NCBI RefSeq assembly: GCF_004359215.1
Contig: NC_090627.1
Location: 1,913,520 to 1,928,393, forward strand
Direction of reading: 5' to 3'
DNA: 14,874 nt
Source: Bremia lactucae
Lineage: Eukaryota; Oomycota; Peronosporomycetes; Peronosporales; Peronosporaceae
A model generated the notes under the pieces. That model saw nothing but the letters and a program-made list of their open reading frames with translations, was not told the DNA's origin and did not search any database. The translations under genes and the position numbers were made by a program. Shown here in pieces: positions 1 to 7,652 of this stretch (its first letter is position 1; every line of letters begins with the position of its first letter).

Positions 1-29
1 GGAAATGTGGTCCTTGGACGGACTACAAA
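1..29 (-). other. Untranslated leader of a neighbouring LTR element (partial)
   Basis: On the minus strand this follows the primer binding site at 30-38 and runs off the window edge. It resembles in position the leader at 8633-8681, which lies between the family B PBS and gag. No coding is seen in these few bases. Confidence 0.45.
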
Positions 30-38
30 GTGCTACCA
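30..38 (-). promoter_or_regulatory. Primer binding site, initiator-Met tRNA type
   Basis: The minus strand reads TGGTAGCAC two bases (CC) after the LTR A end at 41. This complements a tRNA 3' end GTGCTA-CCA, which fits a eukaryotic initiator methionine tRNA (U72, A73, CCA). The same motif with the same two-base spacing follows the LTRs ending at 8693 (-) and 9651 (+), so it is a recurring PBS and not chance. Confidence 0.7.
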
Positions 39-40
39 GG

Positions 41-568
41 TGTAACGGGGCACTACGACTTGTACTGCTTCAGTACAAGTCCACTTCGCACTGCTTCAGT
101 TGCGAGTGGTGCCTTACGTTATTTCACGTACACTAGTACGTGCAGAGGAAGACTTCTCTTTAAGGCAACTAGCTAAAAGAGGGTTAAATGAAAACTGTAT
201 TTATTATATAGTTAAGTATCTCTTCTTCCATCTGTTAACTCTAACTTGATTATAAACTAATACTAAAACTTTAATTGAAATTTATCTTATCTGTTTCTTT
301 TTTTTGTTTACATCTACAGTTGATTAGTCTGCGGGAGAAATAAAAATATTATCCTATACCTACCTTCAGCTTTAGTGACTTCTCCTGTAAAGAGAAGTTC
401 ACAGTACTAGGTATGGAGAGTCCGTATGACGTCACCCTAGGTTTATGGATAAGATTTCTGAACACTACTATTTATAGAAATATCCTCCAAATATTATCTA
501 CCTTTTAGATAATATATTAATTAACAACCTTTAAGTGTTAATTTCATGTAACGATACATCCCGTTACA
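41..568 (-). repeat. LTR of Ty3/gypsy family A, minus orientation
   Basis: The ends form the short inverted repeat TGTAACGGGG...CCCGTTACA. The sequence aligns along its length, reverse-complemented, with the LTRs at 2245-2682 and 5179-5606. It is 528 bp long because it carries a 79-bp protease-derived insertion at 363-441; without it the length (449) is close to the 438-bp copy. On the minus strand it is preceded by a polypurine tract (569-581), as a 3' LTR should be, and followed by a PBS (30-38), as a 5' LTR should be. It therefore looks like the shared middle LTR of a tandem pair. Confidence 0.85.
363..441 (+). repeat. 79-bp gypsy protease fragment inserted in the LTR
   Basis: This stretch is absent from the LTR A copies at 2245-2682 and 5179-5606, where the flanking blocks (cttatccat and taggtatag-like) are adjacent. 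It matches 11102-11180 of the family C protease gene over exactly 79 bp, with 8 mismatches by eye (about 90% identity) and no gaps. That stretch encodes the protease region up to Y-D-L-I-L-G. The fragment lies antisense to the LTR's own orientation. Confidence 0.85.
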
Positions 569-581
569 TCACCCCTCCCTT
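569..581 (-). promoter_or_regulatory. Polypurine tract before the 3' LTR of the minus-strand element
   Basis: The minus strand reads AAGGGAGGGGTGA immediately before the LTR start TGTAACGGG. A purine run directly upstream of the 3' LTR is the usual primer for plus-strand synthesis in LTR retrotransposons. It marks 569 onward as the 3' end of the internal region of the minus-strand family A element. Confidence 0.7.
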
Positions 582-1111
582 AAACGACAATTACTCTGAC
601 TGTCGATGGAGTGGTCACTATATGACCACTTAATTAAGAAAAATGATGTTAATTGGTCAAAACCATCATTATAAATTCCATCGCATGAAGAACAAATTCA
701 TGCGGGGTGTTGATAGTGCTGCGCCTTCGGCTGCGGTTCGTGCAGCCGCGGGTGACGCACTGTTATCTGTTGCGGCAGACGGAACGTCTGCCGTAGTATC
801 TTCTTCTCGCACAACACTAGATGTTGCGAGTGCACGTGGTGATTTGCCACGTGAATCCGACCCCTCTTTGGAGGTCGACTACGAATGCGAGTCGGACGAA
901 ATCGCCGACTCGCGGAGAATAGAACAGTCGCCTGATAGACGTCAGGCGGCTGACTATGAGCCTTTGAATTCGAGGGCTCATTCTGATAGACGATAGTCTA
1001 TTTGGTTCCGACGATGAGGATGATCCCTCATCGCCCGTTCCGTCTCCCGTACGGTTACCTGCACCTGTTTCTGTGCAAGGTGATGGCGATGACGTAAGCC
1101 ATCGTTCTCAA

Positions 1112-1268
1112 AGTGAGGTAATTGTGGTGGGCGCGTTAGCGACCTCACCCAACACACTAAGTACTTTGATTAAGAGTCGTCACGGGAGCGGTAATCCGGC
1201 TCCTCGTGCGCACTTATCAAGTAGGAAGTAGTTTTCAGACTGATTTATGTTTAATCGTATTAAATATT
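1112..1268 (-). repeat. LTR C-like fragment inside the antisense ORF
   Basis: About 157 bp match the interior of LTR C: its reverse complement in 9400-9560 and the copy at 6965-7115. The shared block includes gtgggcgcgttagc, the run gggagcggtaatccg and an AT-rich palindromic end. In the antisense ORF this block contributes readable codons (VVGALATSPNTLS) up to the stop at 1229, and then the two stops. Either an LTR piece inserted in the ORF, or the LTR once captured part of the ORF. Sequence alone does not show which. Confidence 0.7.
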
Positions 1269-1811
1269 TTTACGTCATCCGTGCTTCAGTGGGTACCACT
1301 CAGGGGAGTGAAGACAGTAAAATGTCTCATCTCGCCCCTGAAAAGAAACCGTGGCTTTTGCCAGAATGGCTTATCAATAGCTTGTTTGGAGAGACTACTC
1401 CTCACAATAAATATCCCTTATTTATTGCGACAAAGCTACATGGCCTTGATCCCAGCGCGAAGTACTTTCGCGCTGATGAGATTTTTTATCTCGATGCTTT
1501 TCTAAAGCATCGATGGTTTAGTGGCAACAATAAGCAAGATAAAGTCTCGCTTATGCAAGCTTGGAGTGCGTTCATTCGCAATGTTAAAGACATTGGACGT
1601 GAAGCCTGGCTTTAAAAACTTTACGCGAATCGCGTTAAGTTTGAGAAACGAGCTCCAACCGGTGCAAAGTATAAATTGCATCGGTTGTCACGTGAGGCTG
1701 GGCTTCCATGCTTCACGTGTGGTGATCCCTGTCCGTGTTGTGTTAACAAAACAAAGAGAGTAAAAGGGGATGTCTATTCCCTTTCTTCGCCCTGGGGAAG
1801 GGCTCGCATCT

Positions 1812-2239
1812 CTATTGAGATGCGGGATGCGATTGACGTTTTGCATTCGATTTACATGCACAAGCGGCGCGTGTTTTCCGATGGGCCTTCCGAACCATCG
1901 GATGGGTTTCGTCATACTGACGGACGAGGCCCTCAACGTCAGCAACCAGCTGGGAACGAGGCTCCCAGCTGTCATGTGAAGGTGGATAATCACGCCAGCG
2001 AACAAGATGTTTCATTCGCTGCCCCTTCACATCACGGTGGTTCTGGATACCTTCTACGAGGAAACGTTGATCACCGTGGGAATCCACCAATGGTGTGGTG
2101 GAGGAGGGAACATTAGATCCGAACCGTGTGTCGGATCTAATGTCGAGGATCGACAAAATCGATCACTTCCTCCATGATTTGGATGAGGGACTTGACCACG
2201 AGCGCGGCAAGCGTCGCTTGTTGGAGCAGACGGTGCAGG
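1812..2239 (-). pseudogene. pol: Ty3/gypsy Pol C-terminus with chromodomain (family A, minus strand)
   Basis: On the minus strand, from about 2066, the translation shows an HP1-type chromodomain: RFLVEGIQNHRDVKGQ, LVRWRDYPPSHDSWEP, then DVEGLVRQYDETHP. Chromodomains at the integrase end direct chromovirus insertion to marked chromatin (family knowledge). A Pro-rich linker (FPPPP) precedes it in another frame, so one indel lies near 2085-2109. The stop TAG is at 1814-1812. Upstream Pol (integrase, RNase H, RT) is not adjacent. It resumes at 11729-14874 beyond the inserted material, with matching CTCAC junctions. The element is non-functional because of shifts and the insertion. Confidence 0.88.
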
Positions 2240-2244
2240 CTCAC
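2240..2244. repeat. Left copy of target site duplication CTCAC
   Basis: CTCAC lies directly before the LTR start at 2245. The same five bases follow the LTR end at 11723. Five bp is the usual duplication length for gypsy integrases. Confidence 0.65.
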
Positions 2245-2682
2245 TGTAACGGGGTGTATCGTTACATGAAATTAACAATAAAAGATTGTTAATTAATATT
2301 ATCCAAAAGGTAGATAATATTTGGAGGAAATTACTTTAAATAGTAATTTCCTGAATTCTTATCCATAAATAGGTATAGACCATTATGTCTATTTATTCCG
2401 CGGTCCAGTCAGTGCTGGTCGCGCGCAAAGAGAAAGACAAATAAGACTTTTATTACATTTTTTTGTATTAGTTTATAATTAAGTTAGTGTTAAGCAGATA
2501 ATACGGAAGAACTTAATTATATAAATTCAATTTTTAATTAACCCTCTTTAAAGCAAGGTTTTTAAGAGAGTCTTCCTCTTCACGTCCTAGTGTACTTGAC
2601 GTGGCGTGAGGCACCACTCGCACTGAGGCAGTGCGAAGGGGACTTGTACTGAAGCAATAAAAGTCAGTAGTGCCCCGTTACA
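2245..2682 (+). repeat. LTR of family A, plus orientation (left LTR of the nested insertion)
   Basis: It begins TGTAACGGGG and ends GCCCCGTTACA, 438 bp. It interrupts the minus-strand pol of another family A element. No PBS follows 2682 and no CTCAC follows either, so this is not a simple solo LTR. It is the left end of a larger, internally rearranged insertion. Its last 75 bp carry the paired hairpins described at 2608-2682. Confidence 0.88.
2608..2682 (+). other. Two-hairpin (three-way junction) element at the LTR A end
   Basis: The outer arms GGCAC and GTGCC enclose two hairpins: CGCACTG/CAGTGCG with a three-base GGC loop, here GAG-like in place of AAG, and a degraded ACTTGTACTG arm. The same fold is seen in the copies at 41-118 (-), 5532-5606 (+) and 11650-11723 (+). 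One base pair covaries between copies, as described in the findings. Confidence 0.55.
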
Positions 2683-3285
2683 TAAATGAGGTCGCATACC
2701 CCCAATCGTCTAAAGAGACCAATGGTGACGCCGACTGTGAGTCGAGCGTCGTTCGGGTGAGGGGGACGGAGAAGGCTAAAAACTATCAGCTGACTGACTC
2801 CTCGCATCACGAACAGGACTCGAAGAGCGATGGACATCACGCGAGTAACGCGGATTCCTCAGCGTTATCCTCTTAAAATGGTCCAAGCGAGTCTTCAGGC
2901 GTTCATATCCCTGACAAGCCTTCGCTGGGACATCATGAAGATCCGAGGTCAGTCGCGACAATTGACCCTCGAGATCCGCAATACGTCGTTCAGCAGCGCT
3001 TAACGCCTGTGACTGAACGGACGAAGGTAAGGCAGCCGCGAGGAGGTGGGCGAGATCGCCACTCCTATCGGGCGCCGCGTGTACTGATGGATGCGGGTGA
3101 GAATCAACGCATTCTTGTTGGAAGGTTGCTTGTCCACCGCTCCGTGAGGCAAAGGTATCAAATTCTCGTCCAATGAAAAAAAATAATCGAAGAGTTTCAA
3201 CTATTGGGAACCGATCGATACCCTACGTATTGATGTGCCCGCCCTTAGTAGCTGCCTATGAAAAAGAGCACTAGCTGAGGCCTCT
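2683..3285 (+). pseudogene. pol: Ty3/gypsy Pol C-terminal linker and chromodomain (family D)
   Basis: The frame that enters from the LTR at 2683 continues for about 600 bp with stops at 2874 and near 3174. The first 390 bp encode a Ser/Asp/His-rich linker. A divergent chromodomain follows: VLMDAGENQRILVGRLLVHR (about 3087-3146), RQRYQILVQ and then TGA where the conserved Trp (W-K-G-Y) is expected. After a short damaged stretch comes NYWEPIDTLRIDVPAL (about 3200-3247). The sequence is clearly distinct from the chromodomain at 1812-2239, so this is another family. Its upstream integrase is missing. The LTR at 2682 joins it directly, which points to a rearrangement. Confidence 0.75.
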
Positions 3286-3289
3286 TCTC

Positions 3290-4182
3290 TAGTCTCAAAT
3301 GGACAAGCAGAAGTAGCGTTGTGAGAAGAAACAGGGGTACAGCACCGCCCATGATTTCTTTCACACGCAAGCGGGCGAAATTAATTCGCTGCGATCGCTA
3401 TTTCATCGCATCGGAATGCGGATGAATGCAGCGCAGGAATTCCGCTTCGTATTGGTCGGGCGTTCCATTTGAACGCAACACGATAGGGTTCGGGAAAAAT
3501 GCGCCCAAGCGATTTTCCATGAGCCCTTCATGATTGAAAGACGCCATAATAATTATGTGCGTCTACAAGAGCGCGCTCTCGGAGCGACGCTCTTGGCCCG
3601 TTTAAACGAGGCCATTTAGATGGAGGGGGCATCTTTGGAATGCCACCCGCCACATAGCCACGTTCTAAACGACTGGCTTGTGACACCGACTGACCACGTT
3701 CACGTGTCGTCGGCGGAGCTTTAGGCTCCGAATCCTCTATGTCAGAACCATTATGAATTATGGTCTGAGCATGAGGCTTTGTGGTTATACCCAACGGAGA
3801 AGCGGCTGCGCCTTTATAGACAGCGCTCTCACAACCTTTCGCTGCGTTTTCCAACGCAAACGACGAGATAGCATTCGTAAATGATGCTATCTCCATGTTG
3901 TGAGCCGTGAGAGAAGTTTGGATGAGCAATAATGCGCTATCATCGTTCCTCATGAGCTCGTTGTCCGCATCACTACTATGAGGTGACGGCAACGGTGTCG
4001 ACTCATTGTAGTCGAGAATGAGCGACGGACCAACGACCTCTGTTAAAGTGGGATGAATCCTTTAGCCCTGTTAACGCGACAGCAGCAGTAGCTGTGGGCG
4101 TTTCGACTCAGGCGTTGGACGCTGCCAGCGTTTTAACGCGGCGCGTGAGCTTAGTGCGAGGTTGAGTGGGCGTCCTCCACAT
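3290..4182 (-). pseudogene. Antisense ORF convergent to family D pol (decayed)
   Basis: An ATG at 4182 (MWRTPTQPRTKLTRR) opens a frame with one stop (TGA, about 4110). A frameshift near 4035 follows, then a long open stretch from about 4030 to 3531 (LDYNESTPLPSPHSSD ... RERALVDAHNYYGVFQ). A further shift near 3530 leads to GLMENRLGAFFPNPIVL and YEAEFLRCIHPHSDAMK, a stop, then more open frame to about 3290. Composition is protein-like, with a Ser/Pro-rich, disordered N-terminal half. I recognise no family. It sits where the family A antisense ORF sits: downstream of a chromodomain, on the opposite strand, with its start near the 3' end of the element. I infer an analogous accessory ORF. It shares no obvious sequence with the family A one. 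Confidence 0.5.
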
Positions 4183-4341
4183 GACCCACCAACGTGGCCC
4201 CCTTTCGGGGGCATCTTAGTGCCATGTATAAAAACACAGGTCGATAGAGTGATTGAGTGAACTAGAGACGCGTCAAGCTGCTCGTAGTTTCTCGTTCTTA
4301 TTTGACAAATTTAAAATGTAAATTTGTTTGTTAAGGGGGGC
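4183..4341 (+). other. Non-coding 3' region of family D with a purine tract
   Basis: No ORF is seen on either strand. A purine run TTAAGGGGGG at 4331-4340 sits where a polypurine tract would be expected. TGTTACAC at 4347 could be an LTR start, but the following sequence soon becomes family A integrase, so no LTR can be delimited. The run AGTACACTTGGTGTACT (4367-4383) is a short hairpin. Confidence 0.35.
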
Positions 4342-5078
4342 CCTAATGTTACACAGTCCCCGTTAAGTACACTTGGTGTACTTCAGGGGATGCGGGGGGA
4401 TGACCTTGCACGAGCAAAACCAATTCTTGCTCATGCTCATCACGCATCGAAGTTAATAACGACGCGAGTGATGTCGATGTCGAAGATATCGACATCGAAG
4501 ACGAGAATGATCTCATGGCAGTACGCATAAAGCTCACTGAACAAGACAAAACAAATAAGTCAGTAGAAGGATTTCTGCTAAATCGGGAAATAATAATCTG
4601 TTTCGTTTAGGATTCCATTGCTAACGCAGTGGATCGACAGAAACAGAATGCAGACAAACATGGAAGAGCAAATGTTCATTCATTAAAAATTAATGATCTA
4701 GTGCTACTCTCTACGGTAAACTTACCTAAGCGATTAGTCACTAATGTGGGTAGCAGTAAACTACTACCCAAGTTCATTGGTCCTTTCCGTGTACTGCATC
4801 GCAGAGGCAATGCGTACACAATAGAATTGCCACGTAGGATGCGAACGCATCCTACGTTTTACGTTGGTCGGCTCCGCCCGTACCATCAGTACGCGGCTTC
4901 TTCCGAGGACGGATTTGACCACCCTTTTCAAGAATCCCCAAAAGATTCTTGTGATCGCGAACCAGATTCTCATGTTGAACCTGAAGTTTCTCATGCCGGT
5001 TCCGAATATCCTCGAAACTACGATGAGCTGACGACAGCTCATCGCGAACAGCATGATACTTCCGTTCGTACCTCAACA
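4342..5078 (+). pseudogene. pol: Ty3/gypsy integrase C-terminus with GPY/F-type module (family A, plus strand)
   Basis: From about 4460 one frame reads an acidic stretch (DVDVEDIDIEDENDLMAVRI), a stop TAG near 4608, then DSIANAVDRQKQNADKHG. The typical module follows: INDLVLLSTVNLP (about 4692-4730), KLLPKFIGPFRVL (about 4761-4798), YTIELPRRM and YVGRLRPYHQ (about 4863-4892). A Ser/Asp/His linker leads to the gap at 5079. It is the same family as the minus-strand pol at 11729-14874, whose corresponding segment carries a tRNA insertion that this copy lacks. The left boundary is uncertain within about 4330-4390. The chromodomain expected next would lie in the gap. Confidence 0.8.
4852..5078 (-). 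pseudogene. 3' end of the family A antisense ORF (coiled coil and basic tail), second copy
   Basis: Antisense to the integrase linker, an uninterrupted frame enters from the gap and ends at TAG 4854-4852. It reads YERKYHAVRDELSSAHRSF, then IRNRHEKLQVQHENLVRDHK, then KGGQIRPRKKPRTDG. The heptad-like pattern and charge suggest a coiled coil followed by a basic, possibly nuclear-localising tail. The copy at 11729-11995 is nearly the same but has one internal stop (11873) and has lost the terminal stop (TAC in place of TAG). This copy is intact over its visible length. Function is unknown. Confidence 0.5.
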
Positions 5079-5178
5079 NNNNNNNNNNNNNNNNNNNNNN
5101 NNNNNNNNNNNNNNNNNNNNNNNNNNNNNNNNNNNNNNNNNNNNNNNNNNNNNNNNNNNNNNNNNNNNNNNNNNNNNN
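5079..5178. other. Assembly gap (100 N)
   Basis: There are exactly 100 unknown bases, a conventional placeholder length. It lies between plus-strand family A pol and the inside of a plus-strand family A LTR. Confidence 0.98.
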
Positions 5179-5606
5179 ACTTAAAGGTTGTTACCTAATA
5201 TATATATATATAATTTATATATTATCTAAAAGGTAGATTTTATCTGGAGAATATTTGTTAACATGGTATTATTCCGAAAGCTTATCCATTGGTAGATATA
5301 GAACATTATTTCTACTTTCTCTGCGTTCCAGTCAGCGCTGGACACGCGCAAAGAGATAGATAGATAATACTTTATAACATGTTTTATATTAGTTTATTAT
5401 TAAGTTAGTATTGAATCGAGAGAAACAAAAGAACTAAATTATATTAAATACAGATTTTAATTATCCCTCTTTAAAGCAAGTGTTATAAGGAGAGTCTTCT
5501 TCTGCACGTACTAGTGTATGTGAAGTGACGTGAGGCACCACTCGCACTGAAGTAGTGCGAAGTGGACGTGTACTTAAGCAGTACAAGTCAGCTGTGCCCC
5601 GTTACA
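5179..5606 (+). repeat. LTR of family A, plus orientation, 5' end lost in the gap
   Basis: It aligns with 2245-2682 from a few tens of bases after the LTR start to the end GCCCCGTTACA at 5606. It lacks the 79-bp protease insertion of the copy at 41-568. Its orientation suits a 3' LTR for the pol at 4342-5078. The next five bases (GACTG) match no left flank seen here. Confidence 0.85.
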
Positions 5607-6881
5607 GACTGGCCGAAACCTTCAACAATACTGACATGTACAATAAAGGCTTCAGGCGATGCTCACAAAGCTTGCCAAGAATTTGGCTTACCTCATTTAC
5701 TAAAATACCAAAGATAAGAGAGAATTTTACCCAGGTGAAGACGCTTGGCAAAACGTTTTAATTGTGCATCGTGGCTGACTATCGCAAGCAATACACGATG
5801 AGATGTTTACGTATCTGAAAGCCACCGAACAAAATAACAAGGATTTGCTTTTGATCAATAGGGCCGGAATTGGTGCAGAGCGCCACTTATTTGAGCACAC
5901 GCTGCTGCTTTCTGCGAAATCGAGCGATTTTGCTTTTAGGGATAGTAAGGGCAGTAAAATTGACTCAAACCAGTAATTCTTCAATACATCTGCAGTAAAG
6001 ATTCCGCCGAAGATCACAGCACTTATGGATGTTGACACTATGCTTAACAAGTCAGCAATCTAACAGCTGCTCTCGTAATTAGAGCGCAACCTCCAGATTA
6101 GAGGAGTTCAGAAAGGTAGAGATCCCCCTTGAGAGTTTAGGCAATTGGATCATTTCTGCCTAAATTTTAAGTAAATGTTTTCTAATATCCTTTGAAAATC
6201 AATGGATAGCTGTTTCAGCTTCATTAGCGTACTTCCTGATGCTTTCTCGGGCTATCGATTTGAAGCCATTCCTGAAACTTTACTGGAAGAAAACTTCATG
6301 ACGCTTCACACTAAACTGGGCGTTTTTATGCCATTCGTTGGGAACATATACCTTGCAGGGGACAGAATTTTTATACTCGATGTTGTGGCTCGGAAGAACT
6401 GCCAGTGGACGTCGTATTATGGAAATGATGCTATGGCTCGAACAGATGTACGCCAAGACCTTATTGCGTTAGTTTCACTGCGCAAGCGTTAGCTCAATAG
6501 CGCTCTTTGTATCAAGCTTTTCACTAAATCGAATTGTAATTTTACTCGGAAAATAACCACTCGTGTATGCGCAAGCTGGCCTTTTTGAGTTTCATCCTGT
6601 ATTATTTGCTGAATGCGGCATGTTTGATTTTTATGCCGGCAACCTTCTACGTGATGCTCTATTTCATTCAATTTCAAGGCTTCCAGCAAAACCGACTTGG
6701 ATTTGCTGACAAGTCTCAGTACACACAAGCGGTGCAGGATGATGCATGGATAATTTATTTTTTCTTGTATCTATTTTGGCTACTGGTGGTGATAACTGTT
6801 GCCCTCGGAAACAATCTTAAACAAATGAAGCTTCCGTATCACACAGTTTGCACCCGTGTCTGGTTGGACTTGGCGTGTATA
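5607..6881 (+). pseudogene. CHS: Chitin synthase (GT2 family) pseudogene, truncated at both ends
   Basis: Chitin synthase polymerises GlcNAc from UDP-GlcNAc at the plasma membrane. Motifs are in the family order: TDMYNK (about 5630), a frameshift near 5660, KLAKNLAYL and EDAWQNVLI, then ERHLFEHT (about 5877), ALMDVDTM (in place of DVGT), NLQIRGV, and ISVLPDAFSGYRFEAI (about 6220-6267). Next come NIYLAGDRIF (usual EDR changed to GDR), ARTDV, then LRKR followed by TAG in place of the Trp of the QRRRW signature (about 6478-6492). After another frameshift near 6560, 6567-6835 encodes hydrophobic membrane segments (FILYYLLNAACLIFMPATFY). At least eight stops lie in the main frame. The gene abuts LTR A at 5606 and LTR C at 6882. 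The catalytic N-terminal part and the C-terminus are missing. Confidence 0.85.
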
Positions 6882-7243
6882 TGTAGGCGGGCACGTCTTT
6901 ATGCAGCCACGCTCAACTTAAGCACACACCTAGCACAGCAAGAGAGCGCAAGACCGTCTCTTGCGTGCAGTAAAGTAGATGTGGTGGGCGCGTTAGCGAC
7001 CTCATCCAACGCACTAAGTACTCTAGTAAAGTGTCGCCTCGGGAGCGGTAATCCGACTCCTCGTGCGCACTTCCAAGTCGAAAATTGTTTTCCGACTGAT
7101 TTATATTTAATCGCAATAAATATAAATATCTCTTCTTATTAATTAAAAATATCATCTCTTAAGATAACACTAATATGTATTGCGAGCGAATATTTCTAGA
7201 TATCTCGCGCTGCGGATGACGCTAGCCGTCATTAGGGATGACA
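6882..7243 (-). repeat. LTR of family C, minus orientation
   Basis: The block from TGTAGGCGGGCAC at 6882 to about 7243 aligns with the reverse complement of 9289-9651. Shared landmarks are the run gtgggcgcgttagc, gggagcggtaatccg, the AT palindrome near 7100-7130 and the pair of GGATGACG/CGTCATCC motifs at the LTR start. It cuts off the chitin synthase pseudogene on its left. No matching target duplication could be identified on its right. Confidence 0.75.
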
Positions 7244-7392
7244 CTAGGCCTCGTGCCATTGAGCACCGAGCTAATTACGGCTAGGTTCTGTTTATTCTCA
7301 CTCTTTAGAGGTCAACAGAGCTTAGATCTTCCCCAGTAGGGTGCCCCGCACCTACTGGGTATCCACGTTTTCTCGCACCGTACTGCACGTGG
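7244..7392. other. Unassigned 149-bp stretch with a strong hairpin
   Basis: It joins LTR C to a piece of the family A antisense ORF. No homologous copy is seen elsewhere in the window. CCCAGTAGG (7332-7340) and CCTACTGGG (7351-7359) form a perfect 9-bp stem, extended by TGC/GCA with one bulged base. On the minus strand the open frame of the antisense ORF piece continues through here to 7305 without recognisable features. Confidence 0.5.
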
Positions 7393-7652
7393 TAAATCAC
7401 CACGTGCACCGCAACATCTAGTGTTGTGCAAGTGAAAGATACTACGGCAGACGTTCCGCCTGCCGCGAGAGATAACAGTGCGTCACCCGCGGCTGCACGG
7501 ACCGCAGCCGAAGGCGCAGCACTATCGACACCCCGCATGAGTTAATTCTTCATGCGATGGAATTTAAAATGATGGTTCTAACCAATCAAAATCATTTTAA
7601 AACAAAGTAGTCACATAGTGACTACTCCATCCAATAACAGTCAGAGTGATTT
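7393..7652 (-). pseudogene. 5' fragment of the family A antisense ORF
   Basis: The reverse complement matches about 583-852, including the untranslated leader (ctctgactgt), MKN and then a stop where the other copy has Lys, then MRGVDSAAPSAAV (from 7538). Similarity ends at CCACGTG (about 7393). In the original setting this leader lies beside the polypurine tract and LTR A. Here it directly abuts the damaged end of family B gag, so this is a chimeric junction. Confidence 0.7.

Larger units (their letters stand above)
685..2244 (+). pseudogene. Antisense accessory ORF of family A, 5' and central part (decayed)
   Basis: This ORF runs opposite to pol, in the space between pol and the 3' LTR, and overlaps the pol chromodomain. 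ATG at 685 (or 700, giving MRGVDSAAP) opens a low-complexity Ala/Ser and acidic segment. The frame shifts by one near 960-990 and continues with SLFGSDDEDDPSSP. Stops at 1229, 1241 and 1613 lie in one otherwise unbroken frame to 2116. That frame holds KKPWLLPEWL (about 1345), an aromatic and charged block (1430-1600) and a Cys cluster CFTCGDPCPCC (about 1709-1741). A second shift near 2090-2110 leads into a predicted coiled coil (SDLMSRIDKIDHFL) that reaches the LTR at 2245 and resumes in phase at 11729. The product is unknown. I infer an element-encoded accessory protein, not a host gene. A second copy of the first third lies at 7393-7652. Confidence 0.6.

Noticed and set aside
569..577. TCACCCCTC after the LTR at 568 as a primer binding site for tRNA-Lys (it matches the 3' acceptor strand of the tRNA fragment at 12200-12207).
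   Set aside because: A PBS should begin with TGG, complementary to CCA, which is missing. The match is short, and on the minus strand the same bases form a good polypurine tract in the right place for this LTR's orientation.
1206..1505. A 99-codon plus-strand frame with a hydrophobic N-terminal part, considered as a secreted effector.
   Set aside because: It overlaps the better supported antisense ORF in another frame and starts inside an LTR-derived segment. It has no convincing signal peptide and no RXLR or LFLAK-type motif.
2245..2682. A simple solo LTR.
   Set aside because: CTCAC is found on the left side only. Its partner is at 11724, so the LTR belongs to a larger insertion.
5727..6050. 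A 107-codon minus-strand frame opposite the chitin synthase relic.
   Set aside because: The plus strand shows ordered chitin synthase motifs. The minus frame has no recognisable content and is probably a shadow.
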